From: RGIG7213 sp045544195
GTDB taxonomy: Bacteria; Bacillota; Clostridia; Oscillospirales; CAG-272
NCBI GenBank assembly: GCA_045544195.1
Contig: JAZPYO010000043.1
Location: forward strand, 1 to 32,560
Length of the DNA: 32,560 nucleotides
Reading direction: 5' to 3'
Made by a program: the position numbers and the translations under genes. Positions within the stretch are counted from its first letter, which is position 1; each line of letters opens with the position of its first letter. The notes under the pieces were generated by a model. That model had not been told where the DNA came from. It ran no database searches and saw nothing but the letters and a program-made list of their open reading frames with translations. This document shows, piece by piece, positions 31,775-32,560 of this stretch.

Positions 31775-32314
31775 ATGAAAGAACTTAAGGGATCAAGAAC
31801 AGAGGCAAATCTTCAGGCTGCATTCGCAGGAGAAAGTATGGCAAGAAACAAATACACATATTTCGCTTCTGCTGCAAAAAAAGAAGGCTATGAGCAGATA
31901 GCAGCAATTTTTGCGGAAACTGCTGATAATGAAAAGGAGCATGCAAAAATGTGGTATAAGCTCCTTAATGGCGGCGTTGGTAAAACAGAGGCAAATCTTC
32001 TTGACGCTGCTGAGGGTGAAAACTACGAGTGGGTAGACATGTATGCAAATTTTGCAAAGGAAGCTAAGGAAGAAGGCTTTGAATACATTGCAGCACTTTT
32101 TGAGGGTGTTGCAAAGGTTGAAAAGGAACACGAGGAAAGATATCGCAAGCTCCTTGATAATCTCAAGACTGAAAAGGTGTTCATCAGGGAAGATGTAGTC
32201 ATCTGGAAATGCCGTAACTGCGGACATATCCATGTTGGTAAGGAAGCTCCCCAGGTATGCCCCGTTTGCGCGCATCCCAGAGCATATTTTGAAATAAAGA
32301 ACGAGAATTATTAA
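31775..32314 (+). CDS. rbr: Rubrerythrin
   Basis: 179 aa; CAAGGAG before ATG. It reduces hydrogen peroxide in anaerobes using a di-iron centre. The N-terminal ferritin-like four-helix bundle carries the iron ligands (Glu20 in AFAGESMARNKY, Glu53 and His56 in NEKEHAKMW, and the repeat VEKEHEERYRKLL). The C-terminal rubredoxin-like domain has CRNCGH and CPVCAHP for one Fe(Cys)4 site. Cytoplasmic, complete, with its own promoter; no T-rich terminator follows. Confidence 0.96.
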   Translation: MKELKGSRTEANLQAAFAGESMARNKYTYFASAAKKEGYEQIAAIFAETADNEKEHAKMWYKLLNGGVGKTEANLLDAAEGENYEWVDMYANFAKEAKEEGFEYIAALFEGVAKVEKEHEERYRKLLDNLKTEKVFIREDVVIWKCRNCGHIHVGKEAPQVCPVCAHPRAYFEIKNENY

Positions 32315-32349
32315 TATTCGTTTTATAAAACAAAAGCCCCCTGCGAATA

Positions 32350-32380
32350 TGCGTGATGTCCTTAACGGACAAATCACGCA
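32350..32380. repeat. Two-part hairpin after rubrerythrin
   Basis: TGCGTGAT (32350-32357) pairs with ATCACGCA (32373-32380), with inner GTCC-ttaac-GGAC and a two-base bulge. It contains GTGATG, the linker of array A, so it may be a single unit of that type next to array C. It has no T-run, so it is a poor terminator. Confidence 0.6.
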
Positions 32381-32382
32381 TC

Positions 32383-32560
32383 GAGATAAATCCCTAACGG
32401 GATTTTCGATATGTTGCTAGCGCAACTCGATATGCCTACGGCTCGATATGTTTGCTCCGCAAACGAGGGATTTATCTCATATCGAATTGGCGCGAAGCGA
32501 CAATATATCGAGCTTGAACGAAGTGAAAGCATATCGAGTCAACGAAGTTGACATATCGAC
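32383..32560. repeat. Hairpin-linker array C (linker CGATATG/CATATCG), runs off window end
   Basis: Linker CGATATG at 32407, 32428 and 32444, flipping to CATATCG at 32478, 32530 and 32552 (TATATCG at 32504). Hairpins between linkers differ in sequence: TTGC/GCAA, GCC/GGC, TTTGC/GCAAA, TTGGCG/CGACAA (one mismatch), GCTT/AAGC with inner AAC/GTG, and GTCAAC-gaa-GTTGAC. Outer inverted repeat GAGATAAATCCC (32383-32394) and GGGATTTATCTC (32467-32478) is perfect over 12 bp. Its left arm can also pair locally with GGGATTT (32399-32405). The array continues past the window. Confidence 0.85.

Noticed and set aside
32314..32350. Terminator formed by ATATTCG/CGAATAT after rubrerythrin
   Set aside because: The 23-base loop and lack of a T-run make it an unlikely intrinsic terminator.

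Overview
The window looks like chromosome from an endospore-forming, mid-to-low-GC Clostridia (Firmicutes), most likely of the Oscillospirales/Ruminococcaceae type. This rests on a full-length SpoIVA gene with a sigma-E-type promoter, a short archaeal/eukaryote-type ProRS, rubrerythrin, a membrane pyrophosphatase and MurQ. The genus is inferred; no 16S gene is present.

Region 1 (1-3865) is the right end of an integrative mobilizable element: the tail of a replication-type ATPase, a MobC accessory protein, a MobP-type relaxase, a 54-aa small protein and a large serine recombinase. The recombinase reading frame runs into the 3' end of the chromosomal tmRNA gene and takes its last codons and stop from it. 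Region 2 (3844-5912) holds ssrA and smpB on the minus strand, a divergent alpha/beta hydrolase, a short gene remnant, terminators and a decayed hairpin-repeat array. Region 3 (5917-12990) holds an orphan solute-binding lipoprotein (minus), a two-gene FAD oxidoreductase/membrane glycosyltransferase operon, and a K+-dependent membrane pyrophosphatase.

Region 4 (13022-16940) is a sigma factor, a membrane protein with an acidic linker (probable anti-sigma) and a transglutaminase-like lipoprotein, tightly packed and closed by a terminator. Region 5 (16999-25729) is a six-gene cell-envelope run: murQ, a membrane protein with a VanY-like domain that lacks its zinc ligands, a TIM-barrel isomerase, and two zinc-ribbon ABC exporter half-transporters flanking a DUF1854 protein. 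Region 6 (25758-32560) holds tRNA-Glu(CTC), a second hairpin-repeat array, an AT-rich acetyltransferase, spoIVA, proS-comM, rubrerythrin, and a third hairpin-repeat array that runs off the end.

The most unusual signal is the set of three intergenic arrays (about 5700, 25925 and 32383). They share one architecture: a short constant linker alternates with small hairpins of unrelated sequence, the linker flips to its reverse complement partway along, and a longer inverted repeat encloses part of the array. Each array has its own linker (GTGATG, GATGAAAT, CGATATG). Other points of interest are the integrase/tmRNA overlap, the catalytically dead VanY-like protein in a murQ operon, and the sigma/transglutaminase operon.
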